Made by a program: the position numbers and the translations under genes
In this document: positions 59,401-64,000 of the stretch, piece after piece
How positions within the stretch are numbered: position 1 is the stretch's first letter
Layout: every line of letters starts with the position of its first letter
Origin: Sternotherus odoratus
Lineage: Eukaryota; Chordata; Testudines; Kinosternidae
Length of the DNA: 64,000 nucleotides
Direction of reading: 5' to 3'
NCBI GenBank assembly: GCA_032164245.1
Contig: JAVMKO010000002.1
Coordinates: 175,466,920-175,530,919, forward strand
The notes under the pieces: generated by a model
The model's input: the letters and a program-made list of their open reading frames with translations, nothing else
What the model was told of the DNA's origin: nothing
Database searches by the model: none

Positions 59401-61882
59401 CTATTTTTCATGTCTGATCCATGGCTCTTGCACTGACAGCCAACATGATCCAACAATACCATTTATTTGGGAAGTACGAACTGCAATATTTTGCAGTTAA
59501 AGTTGCATTAATTTGGAAATATATGGCTTTTCTGAGAGAATAAAGGCACATTTTATAATTGTGACAGACCACAAACAGAGGCAAGCTTCAGTAAGAAAGT
59601 GGTGTACCATTCATTGGGATGCACAGAAGAGATATACATTATTAATTTTCGTTCAGTTGTGGTCTGAAACAGTTAAGTAAAATGCAAATTACTGTATTTT
59701 ACAGTCACTTCGATTACTTATTAAATAGAATACATATGAAAAAGTCTGCTCATATAAGTGCACATAATCCATTTAATGATTTATGAACCTGAAGTGCATA
59801 ATAAAGCTAAAGCATACATAATGGCTTGGATTTTTCAAAGGGAGCAAAAAGAAATAGGTGCTAATCCCACTGAAAGTCAATGGAACTTGGAAGCGTAACT
59901 CCCTTAGGCCCCTTTGAAAGTTGCAGGTGATGTCCCAAGCTTCACAACAAACAATACACACTTTAGCACAGTGCTACTTTTGAATATGCACATGTGCCAG
60001 TGAGGTGAGGAAACAGGTGACCTGTGAGAGCTGCATATGAAAATTGTGTAGGAAAAGGAGCAGTTCCTTTTCCTTTAAGGTATCAACATCCCTTTGGCAC
60101 TATAGTTTTGCAGGTGAGGACTGAGGCATTGCTACCAGGAAAGAATGTAGCAGGAGCTGCAGCTCTTGCTATAAAGAGCGTGCACTACTTGGGAACTCAT
60201 GAACTTTCCCAATGATGATGTCACTGGAAATTAATGCTATTCAGACCAGTATTAATCTCTAATACATGATGTCTATCCCCTTGTGAGAACTGGGGTAGAG
60301 TGGATGGCTGTAGGCCAGGGATGAATTGAAACATGACCACTGAAGGAATAGGAAGATGGCTTGGGAGCAATCTAAAGGGATAGGCATTCCAAGCCATGCT
60401 CCAGGATCCATAAGGTTGGGGTTATCCATACAGAACCTTCTTGAGTGTTCGTGATTAGAAGACCTACAACCACTGCTCCCATCCATGAAGCCACTAGATT
60501 CTCCCCCCTTCTTCTGGATGAGGCAATTTCTAGGGTGCCCTGTGGCTTCTAAATCAGGTATATTTTGTATTCCTTTTCCCTTTCTGGGTAGTTTTCATTA
60601 AATGGGATGACATGGTCATATAAGATGGCATGGTTTAGATTATATATGGGAAAATAACTGTTTTAAATTGCATGAGAGTCAGAAAATTCTGTGACAGGTT
60701 CAAGAATAGCAACCGTTAGTCTGTATTTGTAAAGAAAGCGAGGAATACTTGTAGCACCTTAGAGACTAACCAGTTTATTTCAGCATAAGCTTTTGTGGAT
60801 AATAGCCCACTTCATCAGATGCATCTGATGAAGTGGGCTATAGTCAACGAAAGCTTATGCTGAAATAAACTGGTTAGTCTCTATGGTGCTACAAGTATTC
60901 CTCGCTTTCTTTAAGAAAATTCTGTGAGGGTTTGTACAACAACCCTCTTATTATACAGTCTTCTATTCTGTTATAACACAATATATTCCAGCATTCTCAC
61001 TCTAGCGCTTCCGTCCGTTAAATTTAACCTAGAGAAACCAAAAACCATCCTAAATGTCTTTTTTGTGTTTGGATGCATGAACTAGTAAGTCACTTTGTAA
61101 CAATTTTGTTAGATAGTCAACATTATGGCCCAAAGAATGTTTTGGTATATAGTTTAATGAGGTGGGTTTCATTCTTCCAATTCCAGGATAATTCAAACAA
61201 CAGAATTATACCCTGTCTTTTGTAAGTCTCTGGAACTTAACCTGCATTTTTCCAAATGCAAAACTCCATTCTTGACATTAACTTGGTGGATCAGGAAGGA
61301 AACAGCTAACAAATAAAAATGAGACAAAACACAGCAAAAAGTTTTCATCTTCACCTCCATGTAACTGTTTGTGAAATTCAGTAGCAGCCCTGATCCTGAG
61401 TTAACGGGCATAGCTGCTAATAGATATAATTTTTAGCTATACCCATAGAAACATAGCAGTTACACTTCTACAAATAGTCTTATAAATCAAAGATGGTTAG
61501 TTTCTTTTAGGGTGACCAGGACCCTATTATTCCCCCTTCCTCCCCCCCATCCCCATCCCCTGTTCCGATTTTTCACATTTGCTGTCTGGTCACCCTATTT
61601 CATTCTTCTTTAAATAATAATTACAGCCATTGCCTCACAAACTGGATTGAAGCGTCCCTGTATTTAGTTTACATTTAATACTGTAGCAATGTTTTAGATA
61701 ACCAAACCTGGACGCAATTGGATTGAAACTTCTCCTGGTGTTACTTGTGTATTTGCCTTGTGGTCGCTGGGTATTGTTACACGAATGGTGGGATTTTCTA
61801 TAAATTCTGATTGGCAGCCTTTTTTAATTAAATTAAGAACCACATCACATCGTCCCTTCTGTGTTGCTCCTGCCATGAAATC
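23358..61882 (-). CDS. ITGB8: Integrin beta-8 gene (12 coding exons, 5' end outside window)
   Basis: Beta subunit of the alphaV-beta8 receptor, a type I membrane protein that binds latent TGF-beta. Twelve exons (61708-61882, 53449-53695, 51758-51923, 47559-47717, 40198-40293, 40016-40105, 35585-35719, 30202-30607, 28347-28572, 25202-25305, 23572-23735, 23358-23480) total 2091 nt, i.e. 696 codons plus stop. Every junction is GT-AG and every phase matches. The length agrees with the corresponding part of human beta-8 (769 residues in all, from memory). Diagnostic features are the DVSAS MIDAS motif, the NIDTPEGG loop, the CPTC/CEC I-EGF cysteine pattern, one membrane helix and a tail with no NPxY. 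If the human 14-exon layout holds, these are exons 3-14. Exons 1-2 would lie right of 64000. Confidence 0.97.
23572..23735 (-). CDS. ITGB8: ITGB8 exon: transmembrane helix and juxtamembrane tail
   Basis: 164 bp, entered in phase 1 and left in phase 0. The acceptor is CTTTTATTGCAG and the donor AAGAAG|GTAACTG. It encodes CFSDPSYFR, then about 22 apolar residues (IFFIIFIVTFLIGLLNVLII). R-Q marks the cytoplasmic face, followed by QWNSNKVKSSSDYRASATKK. The helix and basic flank match human beta-8 almost residue for residue. Confidence 0.97.
25202..25305 (-). CDS. ITGB8: ITGB8 exon: short beta-tail segment
   Basis: 104 bp, entered in phase 2 and left in phase 1. The acceptor is TTCATTTTCAG and the donor GCGTCAG|GTATGT. 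It encodes 34 complete codons starting NCVQCHYSNNASQ and containing DQCKTSCAYM. Four cysteines are kept and one N-A-S sequon is present. It is slightly shorter than the human counterpart (one residue fewer between SCA and SEC), in line with the reduced tail domain of beta-8. Confidence 0.93.
25583..25786 (+). mobile_element. tRNA-derived SINE with CR1-type tail family
   Basis: A-box-like GGATAGCTCAGTGGTTTGAG and B-box-like GTTGTGAGTTCAATCC near the 5' end show tRNA ancestry. The body GATGACCTTCAAGGTCTTTCC and end AGATTGGTATATCTCC are shared by all copies here. Intact length is about 200 bp. I recognise the family as the turtle polIII/SINE. Confidence 0.85.
25791..26038 (+). mobile_element. 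tRNA-derived SINE, second tandem copy with 23-bp repeat expansion
   Basis: Follows the first copy head to tail after about 5 bp. The body lacks GTCAGGGGACAGTACTCG but has three tandem copies of ATCCTGCTAGTGTAGGCAGGGGG (25889-25956). The end is the usual GGTATATCTCCATTTA, followed by a T-rich tract to 26038. Confidence 0.85.
26517..26715 (-). mobile_element. tRNA-derived SINE
   Basis: A full-length minus-strand copy: A-box GATAGCTTAGTGGTTTGAGC near 26703 and B-box GTTGTGAGTTCAATCC near 26660, running to GAGATATACC at 26520. It lies in the ITGB8 intron 25306-28346, about 0.5 kb from the tandem pair and in opposite orientation. Confidence 0.85.
27256..27567. mobile_element. hAT miniature element with target-site duplication
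   Basis: Termini CAGGGGTCGGCAACCT and AGGTTGCCTAACCCTG are inverse copies. Flanks CTGTAGTG (27248-27255) and CTGTGGTG (27568-27575) are an 8-bp duplication with one mismatch. There is no coding capacity. It lies in the ITGB8 intron 25306-28346. Confidence 0.85.
28347..28572 (-). CDS. ITGB8: ITGB8 exon: I-EGF3 and I-EGF4
   Basis: 226 bp, entered in phase 1 and left in phase 2. The acceptor is CTGATGTTGCAG and the donor AACAG|GTATGT. It encodes GNGECEAGKCKCFRGWEGD, then KHCMNSKGQICNGRGACVCG, KCECTDSRSFGRFCEYCPTC and NNACDENR. All the cysteines expected for two I-EGF modules are visible, so this part of the leg looks intact. Confidence 0.96.
28573..30201 (-). other. ITGB8 intron between I-EGF exons
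   Basis: AT-rich, no recognisable mobile element. The AATAAA-type and T-rich runs are ordinary for this genome. Nothing else seen. Confidence 0.7.
30202..30607 (-). CDS. ITGB8: ITGB8 exon: end of hybrid domain, I-EGF1 and I-EGF2
   Basis: 406 bp, entered in phase 0 and left in phase 1. The acceptor is TTTGTCTTAG and the donor GTGCTG|GTAAGC. It encodes VLFNVSVAMKGCDTTGG, VIIKPIGFNET, then the cysteine-rich stalk with CQCED, ICVDETFLD, DQPICSDQG, KYCEMDDFSCPYYHGNLCA. Two cysteines present in the recalled human protein are absent. One lies near residue 63 of the exon. The other is a Gly (codon 30305-30307) in the I-EGF2 C-x-C-G motif. The frame is otherwise open with several N-glycosylation sequons. 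Confidence 0.96.
30788..31061. mobile_element. Miniature DNA element, same family, in ITGB8 intron
   Basis: The left AGGGCTGGTCTACACTAG faces the right GGGTAGTGAAGACATACC. The perfect hairpin ACTTCAGCTACGTTATTCAC / GTAGCTGAAGT is at about 30830-30861. Another hairpin, CGATCACCAAAAGATCGATC with TTTTGGTGATC, is near 31000. It lies only 180 bp from the exon at 30607. Confidence 0.65.
31062..32857. other. ITGB8 intron segment, unclassified
   Basis: Contains short frames on both strands without domains. GC content rises slightly between 31.55 and 32.45 kb, which may be an old repeat I cannot name. An imperfect repeat of CTTCTGCAA-type and CCAGACTGAAGAA motifs occurs near 32.77-32.86 kb. Confidence 0.4.
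32858..33050 (-). mobile_element. tRNA-derived SINE with CR1-like 3' tail
   Basis: The minus-strand copy starts at GGGGGAGGGATAGCTCAGTG (33050) and ends with GATATTCTATGATTC (32858). The terminal ATTCTATGATTC is the CR1 LINE tail, which explains how these SINEs are mobilised. The middle is diverged from the copies at 25.6 kb. Confidence 0.8.
33591..34544. mobile_element. Composite pogo/Tigger-like DNA element with GC-rich satellite
   Basis: Flanked by TA on both sides (33589-33590 and 34545-34546). Terminal inverted repeats are of the type AGTGAAACCTCGATATAACGG and CCGTTAAATCGAGGGTTTACTG. The first 160 bp form a near-complete palindrome. The core, 33760-34440, is a GC-rich tandem array of units like GGGAGCCGGGCGGGAGCTGT with short inverted repeats. 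Long alternating-frame ORFs over it are Pro/Gly/Ala artefacts. No transposase is seen. Confidence 0.75.
35341..35519. mobile_element. hAT miniature element with perfect 8-bp target-site duplication
   Basis: Flanked by CTCTAGAA on both sides (35333-35340 and 35520-35527). Termini TAGTGGTGTCCAATAG and TATTGGACACTGCTG are inverse. The interior has a short tandem duplication of AGCCACATTATTAAAAA. The right duplication ends 57 bp from the ITGB8 donor at 35585. Confidence 0.85.
35585..35719 (-). CDS. ITGB8: ITGB8 exon: return into hybrid domain
   Basis: 135 bp, 45 codons, phase 0 at both ends. The acceptor is TTTTTCATTACAG and the donor GAAGAA|GTATGT. It begins ELISEVKIQVDNQI, then NITAICPDGSRKTGMEGC. 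It contains an N-I-T sequon and two cysteines expected to pair within the hybrid domain. The AYNEE ending replaces human TSNDE. Confidence 0.95.
36634..37347 (-). pseudogene. DIRS-type reverse transcriptase fragment
   Basis: An open frame of 237 codons. Residues 97-154 read EVQSFLRVGAMEVIP, RGKGFYS, YLIPMVNRNLGPSLDLQNLN, KFMRKLKFRM. This matches the DIRS RT fingers pattern (GAIE-VP, GKGFYS, F-VPK--GGLRPILDLR-LN). The YLDD catalytic motif and the rest of RT, RNase H and the tyrosine recombinase are missing. The frame is a decayed remnant, not a gene. Confidence 0.65.
37346..37503. repeat. Perfect 79-bp tandem duplication
   Basis: Two adjacent copies (37346-37424 and 37425-37503) of a unit containing AGATATCAGAGTGGCCCTGA and ending GGGAGTTTCCCTCAA. 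No differences are seen across the unit, so the duplication is recent, or an assembly artefact, within the old DIRS remnant. Confidence 0.9.
37853..40015 (-). other. ITGB8 intron, right part
   Basis: Unique-looking AT-rich sequence apart from the repeat tag at 39855-39945. A purine-rich stretch (39530-39670) makes the plus strand A/G-biased. No gene signal. Confidence 0.5.
39855..39945. repeat. Dispersed repeat tag (GGAGTT/CCTAACTCC type)
   Basis: CTATGGACTTTCAATAGGAG, GGAACCTAACTCCC and CACCTTTGAAAATCTCAGCC. A related tag in mixed orientation lies at 59825-59925 (TTTTTCAAAGG, AAAGTCAATGGAACTTGG, GCCCCTTTGAAAG). Family unknown to me. Confidence 0.45.
40016..40105 (-). CDS. ITGB8: ITGB8 exon: betaI domain, DLLPLLPGT helix
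   Basis: 90 bp, 30 codons, phase 0 at both ends. The acceptor is TTTTTCATAG and the donor TATCAG|GTATAT. It encodes DLLPLLPGTVARQIES followed by QAANLNDLVIEAYQ, the last part of betaI before the chain returns to the hybrid domain. The position after PGT is variable (VARQ, against IAGE in human). Confidence 0.95.
40198..40293 (-). CDS. ITGB8: ITGB8 exon: betaI domain, EHPSLGQL helix
   Basis: 96 bp, 32 codons, phase 0 at both ends. The acceptor is ATATTTTTCAG and the donor TATAAG|GTGTGA. It encodes EHPSLGQLSEKLIDNNINV and IFAVQGNQFHWYK. The only change from the recalled human peptide is Asn for Lys in QGKQ. The following intron is just 92 bp (40106-40197), which keeps this exon paired with the next. 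Confidence 0.96.
40294..42011 (-). other. ITGB8 intron, part 1
   Basis: A CAATGTTTCCCAACCTTTTG tag near 40488 is a hAT-type terminus without a clear partner. The rest is unclassified, with an A/T-homopolymer-rich segment at 41645-41780. Confidence 0.45.
42014..43321. mobile_element. Composite pogo/Tigger-like DNA element with captured gene fragment
   Basis: TA at 42012-42013 and 43322-43323 flanks termini CAGTAAACCCTCGATTTAACGG and TTAAATCGAGGTTTCACTG. The right 160 bp (43163-43321) is the same palindromic module seen at 33591-33752. Element order is inverted relative to that copy. GC-rich satellite flanks a unique cargo at about 42190-43100. Confidence 0.75.
42771..42972 (-). pseudogene. 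Captured, broken exon fragment of a VLK/PKDCC-family secreted kinase
   Basis: Minus-strand translation gives two kinase-like blocks in different frames. RLGCGDLSRVTGLGVVGSGFT (about 42910-42972) resembles the region of PKDCC holding the glycine loop G-S-G-Y-T. SKLLKEVTLLQRLDQPGVVK (42775-42834) resembles the alphaC-beta4 region (KLLKE, LLERL, HPNV). Between them about 40 bp and the frame are lost, including the VALK lysine block. A CAG|GTAGAG donor-like site at 42771 ends the exon-like part. The family call is from memory. Confidence 0.6.
44345..44566. mobile_element. Foldback element with near-perfect 80-bp arms
   Basis: Left arm (about 44384-44466) ACAAAGAGTCCTGTGGCACC ... CCCACTTCGTCGGATG, right arm (44477-44566) the inverse. 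The loop is about 10 bp. Arms differ at very few positions. The start GTAGCCGTGTTAGTCTGGAA is a widely dispersed sauropsid repeat tag. Confidence 0.8.
44914..45328. mobile_element. hAT-like miniature element with internal microsatellite
   Basis: The left AGTTCTCAAACTTCACTGCA and right GGTTTGAGAACCACTG are inverse versions of the CAGTGGTTCTCAAAC terminus. The interior includes the GT/GC/GA microsatellite at 45073-45136 and a GC-rich section with CCCTGGGC motifs. It lies in the ITGB8 intron 40294-47558. Confidence 0.6.
45073..45136. repeat. Compound (GT)n(GC)n(GT)n(GA)n microsatellite
   Basis: An alternating purine-pyrimidine tract of GT and GC dinucleotides (about 45073-45115), followed by (GA)n to 45133. 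The first part is a classic Z-DNA-prone sequence. Length is likely polymorphic. Confidence 0.95.
45329..47558 (-). other. ITGB8 intron, part 2
   Basis: No mobile element with clear ends. CAAGCTTCTAAACACCCACT near 46337 and GGCAAGGTTTGACCCC near 45697 resemble dispersed repeat tags (the latter has an inverse counterpart near 15310). No exon-like sequence. Confidence 0.45.
47559..47717 (-). CDS. ITGB8: ITGB8 exon: betaI domain core
   Basis: 159 bp, exactly 53 codons, phase 0 at both ends. The acceptor is TTTCTTTTAG and the donor AGTATG|GTAAAG. It encodes SQIGWREEAKRLLLVMTDQT, then the HLALDSKLAGIV and PNDGNCHL segments. The length equals the human exon as I recall it. LLLVMTDQ is a buried beta strand of the Rossmann-like fold. 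I see no breaks. Confidence 0.96.
48752..48812 (+). repeat. Purine-only mirror-like tract
   Basis: About 60 bp of G and A only (GGGAAGGGGAGGGGAAAGGG and similar), with local mirror symmetry. It sits in a GC-rich unclassified block (48508-49100) that has several overlapping low-complexity frames on both strands. The block's ends (TTTTTGGTGGTGCCCAGAAT) look repeat-derived. Confidence 0.6.
49248..49756 (+). mobile_element. Helitron (subfamily B) carrying a promoter-like cassette
   Basis: Starts TCCTATATAATAAAAGAC after A and ends with the perfect hairpin GCCCGTGTACACGGGC followed by TTTTACACTAG and T. This is a textbook Helitron architecture. The 5' part carries NRF1-like, ZNF143-like and YY1-like motifs. 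The 3' half is a G-rich tandem array with AGAGAGC(T/C)GAGCGAG units. It lies in the ITGB8 intron 47718-51757, antisense to the gene. Confidence 0.88.
49289..49357 (+). promoter_or_regulatory. Housekeeping-promoter motif cluster inside Helitron
   Basis: Within 70 bp lie CATGCGCA (49289-49296, NRF1 half-site), GCATGCTGGGAGGTGTAGTT (49317-49336, the ZNF143/THAP11 ACTACAnnTCCCAGCATGC motif on the other strand) and AACATGGCTGCC (about 49346-49357, YY1). This combination is typical of TATA-less promoters. Confidence 0.6.
51258..51560. mobile_element. hAT element, truncated third copy
   Basis: Begins GGCTGTCAAGTTATTAACAA and shares the TGTTTTCTACATTTTCAAG and ATTTTTCAATTCACC blocks with the copies at 57.5 and 62.7 kb, then fades near 51560. 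No right terminus is found before the ITGB8 exon at 51758. Confidence 0.65.
51758..51923 (-). CDS. ITGB8: ITGB8 exon: specificity-determining loop and metal-site loop
   Basis: 166 bp, entered in phase 2 and left in phase 0. The acceptor TTTTCTCCTACAG precedes TGACTATAAT and the donor is CCAG|GTAAGG. Joined to the previous exon it gives the disulphide-bounded loop C-R-D-Y-N-L-D-C, followed by MPPHGYIHVLSLTDNI and KISGNIDTPEGG. The NIDTPEGG segment supplies the glutamate shared by the MIDAS and its neighbouring cation site. Codon 1 is split across the intron and reads Arg, where human beta-8 has Ser. Confidence 0.96.
51924..53448 (-). other. ITGB8 intron between MIDAS and loop exons
   Basis: AT-rich. 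A diverged ACTTCAGTGGGATTGAGGCA tag near 52627 is the only repeat-like item. No gene signal. Confidence 0.6.
53449..53695 (-). CDS. ITGB8: ITGB8 exon: start of betaI domain with MIDAS
   Basis: 247 bp, entered in phase 1 and left in phase 2. The acceptor is CCTTTTAACCAG and the donor TGCCG|GTATGT. It encodes the hybrid-to-betaI transition (YPVDLYYLVDVSASM). The DVSAS MIDAS motif at 53610-53624 coordinates the ligand-binding metal. The next residues are Met-Arg-Asp-Asn. At the ADMIDAS pair this copy has Asp-Asn, where human beta-8 (recalled) has Asn-Asn and most beta subunits have Asp-Asp. An N-I-S sequon follows in the next helix. The exon ends inside the specificity-determining loop after HNQC. 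Confidence 0.96.
54043..54328. mobile_element. Miniature DNA element, same family, in ITGB8 intron
   Basis: Left AGGGTATATCTACACTTCCC and right end CCCTTGTAGATCAAGCC. The interior has ATCGACTTCAGCTACATTATTC and GATCGATC blocks shared with the copies at 2.9 and 30.8 kb. It lies about 350 bp 5' of the MIDAS exon in transcript orientation. Confidence 0.6.
54927..55043. mobile_element. Short terminal-inverted-repeat element (GGTGAC...GTCACC)
   Basis: TAGGGTGACTAGATGTCCCG at the left and GTCTGGTCACCGTAG at the right, 117 bp. The interior ATAGGGACAATCCCAATTTT is typical of a dispersed turtle repeat. A second copy is at 61508-61597. Confidence 0.6.
55149..55346 (-). mobile_element. Helitron (subfamily B), short copy with promoter-like cassette
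   Basis: 198 bp. On the minus strand it begins TCCTATATAATAAAAGGC and ends with the near-perfect hairpin GGCCCGTGTACATGGGC then TGTTACACTAG. The interior is almost entirely the cassette shared with the element at 49248: CATGCGCAGT, GCATGCTGGGAGTTGTAGTT and ACAAAATGGCCGCC. A 24-bp block (GCTGTTTGTCCGGGCCGTCT...) occurs twice inside it. It lies in the ITGB8 intron 53696-61707. Confidence 0.88.
55235..55310 (-). promoter_or_regulatory. Housekeeping-promoter motif cluster inside Helitron
   Basis: ACTACAACTCCCAGCATGC (55256-55274) is a strong ZNF143/THAP11 motif. GGCGGCCATTTTGTGCC (55235-55250) is a YY1 site on the minus strand. CTGCGCATGACGG near 55298 is an NRF1-type half-site. Order and spacing match the cluster at 49289, showing common descent. 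Confidence 0.6.
56514..57233 (-). mobile_element. Helitron (subfamily A), 5' tip replaced by GA repeat
   Basis: The minus-strand 3' end is GCAACGCCGGGTATTTTTGCTAG, at 56514. The body carries the C-rich (plus strand) minisatellite and the conserved 5' block, including CTAGAGACTTGAAATTTGGT read on the minus strand. The expected TCTATATATAAAAG tip is replaced by an expanded (GA)n/(CT)n run at 57204-57232. It lies in the ITGB8 intron between the PSI exon and the MIDAS exon. Confidence 0.8.
57482..58368. mobile_element. hAT element, same family as 62745-63683, split by SINE
   Basis: Left end TAGGGCCATCAAGCGATTAA and right end GATTAATTGATAGCACTA are degenerate versions of the TAGGGCTGTC/GACAGCCCTA termini. 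Flanks CAAAAATA and CAAAACAC share five to six of eight bases. Internal sequence (GTTTTCTACATTTTCAAATA, ATTGATTTCAATTACAAC) matches the other copy. A SINE fragment sits at 58088-58205. Confidence 0.75.
58088..58205 (-). mobile_element. tRNA-derived SINE, 3' part, nested in a hAT element
   Basis: Only the 3' portion of the minus-strand copy is present (AAAAAATCTGTTAGGGGACC, GATCCTGCTAGTGTAGGCAG, CAAGGTTCTCCAGGTCTATG). It interrupts the hAT element 57482-58368, so the hAT insertion is older. Confidence 0.7.
58369..60704 (-). other. ITGB8 intron, unclassified stretch
   Basis: Repeat tags near 58565 (CCAAATTCTCCAGTCTCTGG) and 59825-59925. Otherwise no recognisable element or coding signal. Confidence 0.45.
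60705..60915. mobile_element. Foldback element, second copy of the same family
   Basis: Arms 60737-60820 and 60821-60914 are inverse (CTTGTAGCACCTTAGAGACT facing AGTCTCTATGGTGCTACAAG), meeting at GATGCATC. The short CAACCGTTAGTCTGTA lead matches the copy at 44345. It lies in the ITGB8 intron 53696-61707. Confidence 0.8.
61508..61597. mobile_element. Short terminal-inverted-repeat element, internally deleted copy
   Basis: TAGGGTGACCAGGACCC and GTCTGGTCACCCTA are inverse termini. The middle is C-rich and about 25 bp shorter than the copy at 54927. It ends 110 bp from the donor of the ITGB8 exon 61708-61882. Confidence 0.6.
61708..61882 (-). CDS. ITGB8: ITGB8 exon: end of PSI domain and start of hybrid domain
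   Basis: 175 bp, entered in phase 0 and left in phase 1. The acceptor TCTTTTCAACCAG precedes GATTTC and the donor is CCAG|GTTTGG. It encodes 58 complete codons starting DFMAGATQ and containing the conserved stretch NTQVTPGEVSIQLRP. Two cysteines (RCD and KGCQ) belong to the PSI domain. The human codon for the glycine after RP is also split here, which supports the donor choice. No upstream partner exon was found between 61883 and 64000. Confidence 0.95.
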
Positions 61883-62744
61883 CTGGTTGAAAAGAGGCAA
61901 AAAGTACAATTCATTTTAAGTTAAAATATATAATCTTCAAAGGAAACCAAGTTACCAAATAAGAAGTGTTTCAAACAATAGAACATGCTACTATAATTGC
62001 AAAGACTGTTGTGCAAGGCCATGGAAGCCACGTGTTATTAATAAGGACAATGACAAGTAAATATTTAAAATGGAAGTTAAATCTAAAATTAATTTCTCTT
62101 TACAAGACAAAACTTTTTGAATAGAGTGAGGATTTTGCACTATTAGAACAAACTGCCTTTGGAAAAAGGATGTTATGCACTGTCATTATGTCAGTGTAAA
62201 TTGTTTGTTGTGCTACATTCACTAAAGCAGTTCCACCAAACTAGTGTGATCCACACTTACTATTTTACTTCAAAATGCTCACTTCCCAGAAAAAGTCTAG
62301 TGGAAATTTTGTTTAAAACAATATTTTCAATATTAGGACCAATATCTATAGTTAAGCTGTTGAACGAGTGGCCAGATTTTCAAGTGTGCTGGAAATTCAG
62401 CAGCTCCCACTGAGATCAGTGGGAACCCCTAGATTTCTGAAAGTCTTTTGTAGTGGGTATGAAGGGTTATTTAAGTGTTTGGTGAGGAGGAAGCCTACTA
62501 CAACTTCCTAGCAATTGCACAACTGTGGACGAGCTGTACTGGGCTCAAAACAGGGGTGAAGTTTAATGACCCATGTTATACAGGATGACAGATTACATGA
62601 TTTAATGGTCCCTTCTGGCCTTAAATCTACAAGCTGAGATCTGCTGAGCCCATCTGTTCCCTCTACATAAGCCAGAAGAGATAGTTAGACTAGCATCCTC
62701 TTTGATTTGTGGTTGCCTGTGTATGGGACAGGAAGTGTTTTAAA
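61883..62744 (-). other. ITGB8 intron upstream of the PSI exon
   Basis: No match to the first PSI exon of beta-8 on the minus strand. A short AACTGTGGACGAGCTGTACT and TTAATGGTCCCTTCTGGCCT region near 62520-62620 looks repeat-derived. Confidence 0.5.
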
Positions 62745-63683
62745 TAGGGCTGTCGATTAATTGCACTTAACTCATGTGATCCTCATAAAAATTAAACACG
62801 ATTAATCACAGTTTTAATCGCACTGTTAAACAATTGAAATTTATTACATATTTTTGGATGTTTTTCTGCGTTTTCAAATATACGGATATCAATTATAACA
62901 CAGAATACAAAGTATACAGTGCTCACTTTATAGTATTTTTTATTACAAATATTTGCACTGTAAAATGATAAAAAGAAATAGTATTTTTCAATTCACCTCA
63001 TGTAAGTACTGTAGGAGACTTCTTCATCGTGAAAGTGCAACTTACAAATGTAGATTTTTTTTTTGTTACATAACTGCACTCAAAAACAAAACAATGTAAA
63101 ACTTTAGAGCCCACAAGTCCCTACTTCTTCTTCAGCCAATCACTACGACAAACAAGTTTGTTTACATTTACAAGAGATACTACTGCACGCTTCTTATTTA
63201 TGTCAACTGAAAGCGAGAAAGTGTGTTTGCAAGGTATTTGCATGCCAGATATGCTAAATATTCATATGCCCCTTCATGCTTTGGCTACCATTCCAGAGGA
63301 CATGCTTCCATGCTGATGAGACTTGTTAAAAAAATAATGCGTACAATTTTTGACTCAACTCCTTGGGGAGAATTGTATGTCTCCTGGTCTGTTTTATCCG
63401 CATTTTGCCAAATATTTCATATTATAGAACTTTCATGATAAAAAAATTGCACAACAGTACGTATATCAGGTAAATTGAAAGACTTTTTTTACAGTGCAAA
63501 TATTCATAAGTAAAAATAAATATAAAGCGAGCACTGTACATTTTGTATTCTGCATTTTAATTAAAATCCATATGTTTGAAAATGTAGAAAACATCAAAAA
63601 ATATTTAAATAAATGGTATTCTATTATTGTTCAATTGCGTGATTAATCACATATTTACTTTTTTTAATCGCTTGACAGCCCTA
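62745..63683. mobile_element. hAT element with target-site duplication
   Basis: Termini TAGGGCTGTC and GACAGCCCTA are perfect 10-bp inverted repeats. Flanks GTTTTAAA (62737-62744) and GTTTTAAG (63684-63691) are an 8-bp target-site duplication with one mismatch. The subterminal regions are rich in ATTAATCG motifs. A 71-codon frame at 63223-63438 looks like a remnant of former transposase coding sequence. It is a nonautonomous deletion derivative. Confidence 0.85.
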
Positions 63684-64000
63684 GTTTTAAGTTATCAAAA
63701 TACTGAAAGATGTGGATGACAGTAAAAGGGAGCTGCTGCAAAGGAGCTCTCTCTTGTATACATCTCCAAAATCTTTCAACAGAGGCGGACTTGGGATTGT
63801 TCCTCTCCCCCATTCCACAACCTTAGGGACGGCTTGCATGTCAGACTAATCACGCTATAGAAAGAAATGATCTTTCATGGAACCTTACTCAATTAACTTC
63901 TGGGACCACAGATTTTTTAATGGGTTACTTTCACAAAATAGGTGGTTTTCAAACAATAAATTAAATGTATGAAATTTTTTTTAAAATATCAAACAGAAAT

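Overview
The window is vertebrate nuclear DNA. It has split genes with consensus GT-AG introns, an AT-rich background, CR1-tailed tRNA-derived SINEs, many hAT-type miniature elements, DIRS and Helitron elements. From remembered repeat families I infer a non-avian sauropsid, most likely a turtle; no search was run.

There is one clear protein-coding gene, integrin beta-8 (ITGB8), on the minus strand. Twelve coding exons were placed to the base, from the second PSI-region exon (61708-61882) to the terminal exon (stop at 23358-23360). Together they make one uninterrupted frame of 696 codons plus stop. Every intron is GT-AG and every phase matches. The exons carry the end of PSI, the hybrid/betaI headpiece with MIDAS, the I-EGF stalk, the short beta tail, one membrane helix and the NPxY-less cytoplasmic tail. 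The signal-peptide and first PSI exons lie beyond 64000. A long AT-rich 3' UTR runs left from 23357. It has a block that resembles the human 3' UTR and holds a miR-17/93-type seed site. I found no ABCB5 exon (the next gene in human) in the left 17 kb.

Layout. 1-430: GC-rich, promoter-like block. 430-17250: intergenic, with three Helitrons (two in near-identical inverted arrangement), an LTR-like repeat, small hAT elements and two weak candidate exons near 15.4-15.9 kb. 17250-23357: ITGB8 3' UTR. 23358-61882: ITGB8 exons and introns. 61883-64000: intron with a hAT element with target-site duplication.

Mobile elements are the most unusual content. Six Helitrons fall in two subfamilies. The subfamily inside ITGB8 introns (49248-49756 and 55149-55346) carries a promoter-like cassette with ZNF143, YY1 and NRF1-type motifs. 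Two composite pogo/Tigger-like elements (33591-34544 and 42014-43321) carry a GC-rich satellite, and the second also carries a broken fragment of a VLK/PKDCC-family secreted kinase exon. A DIRS-like retroelement remnant lies at 35949-37852.
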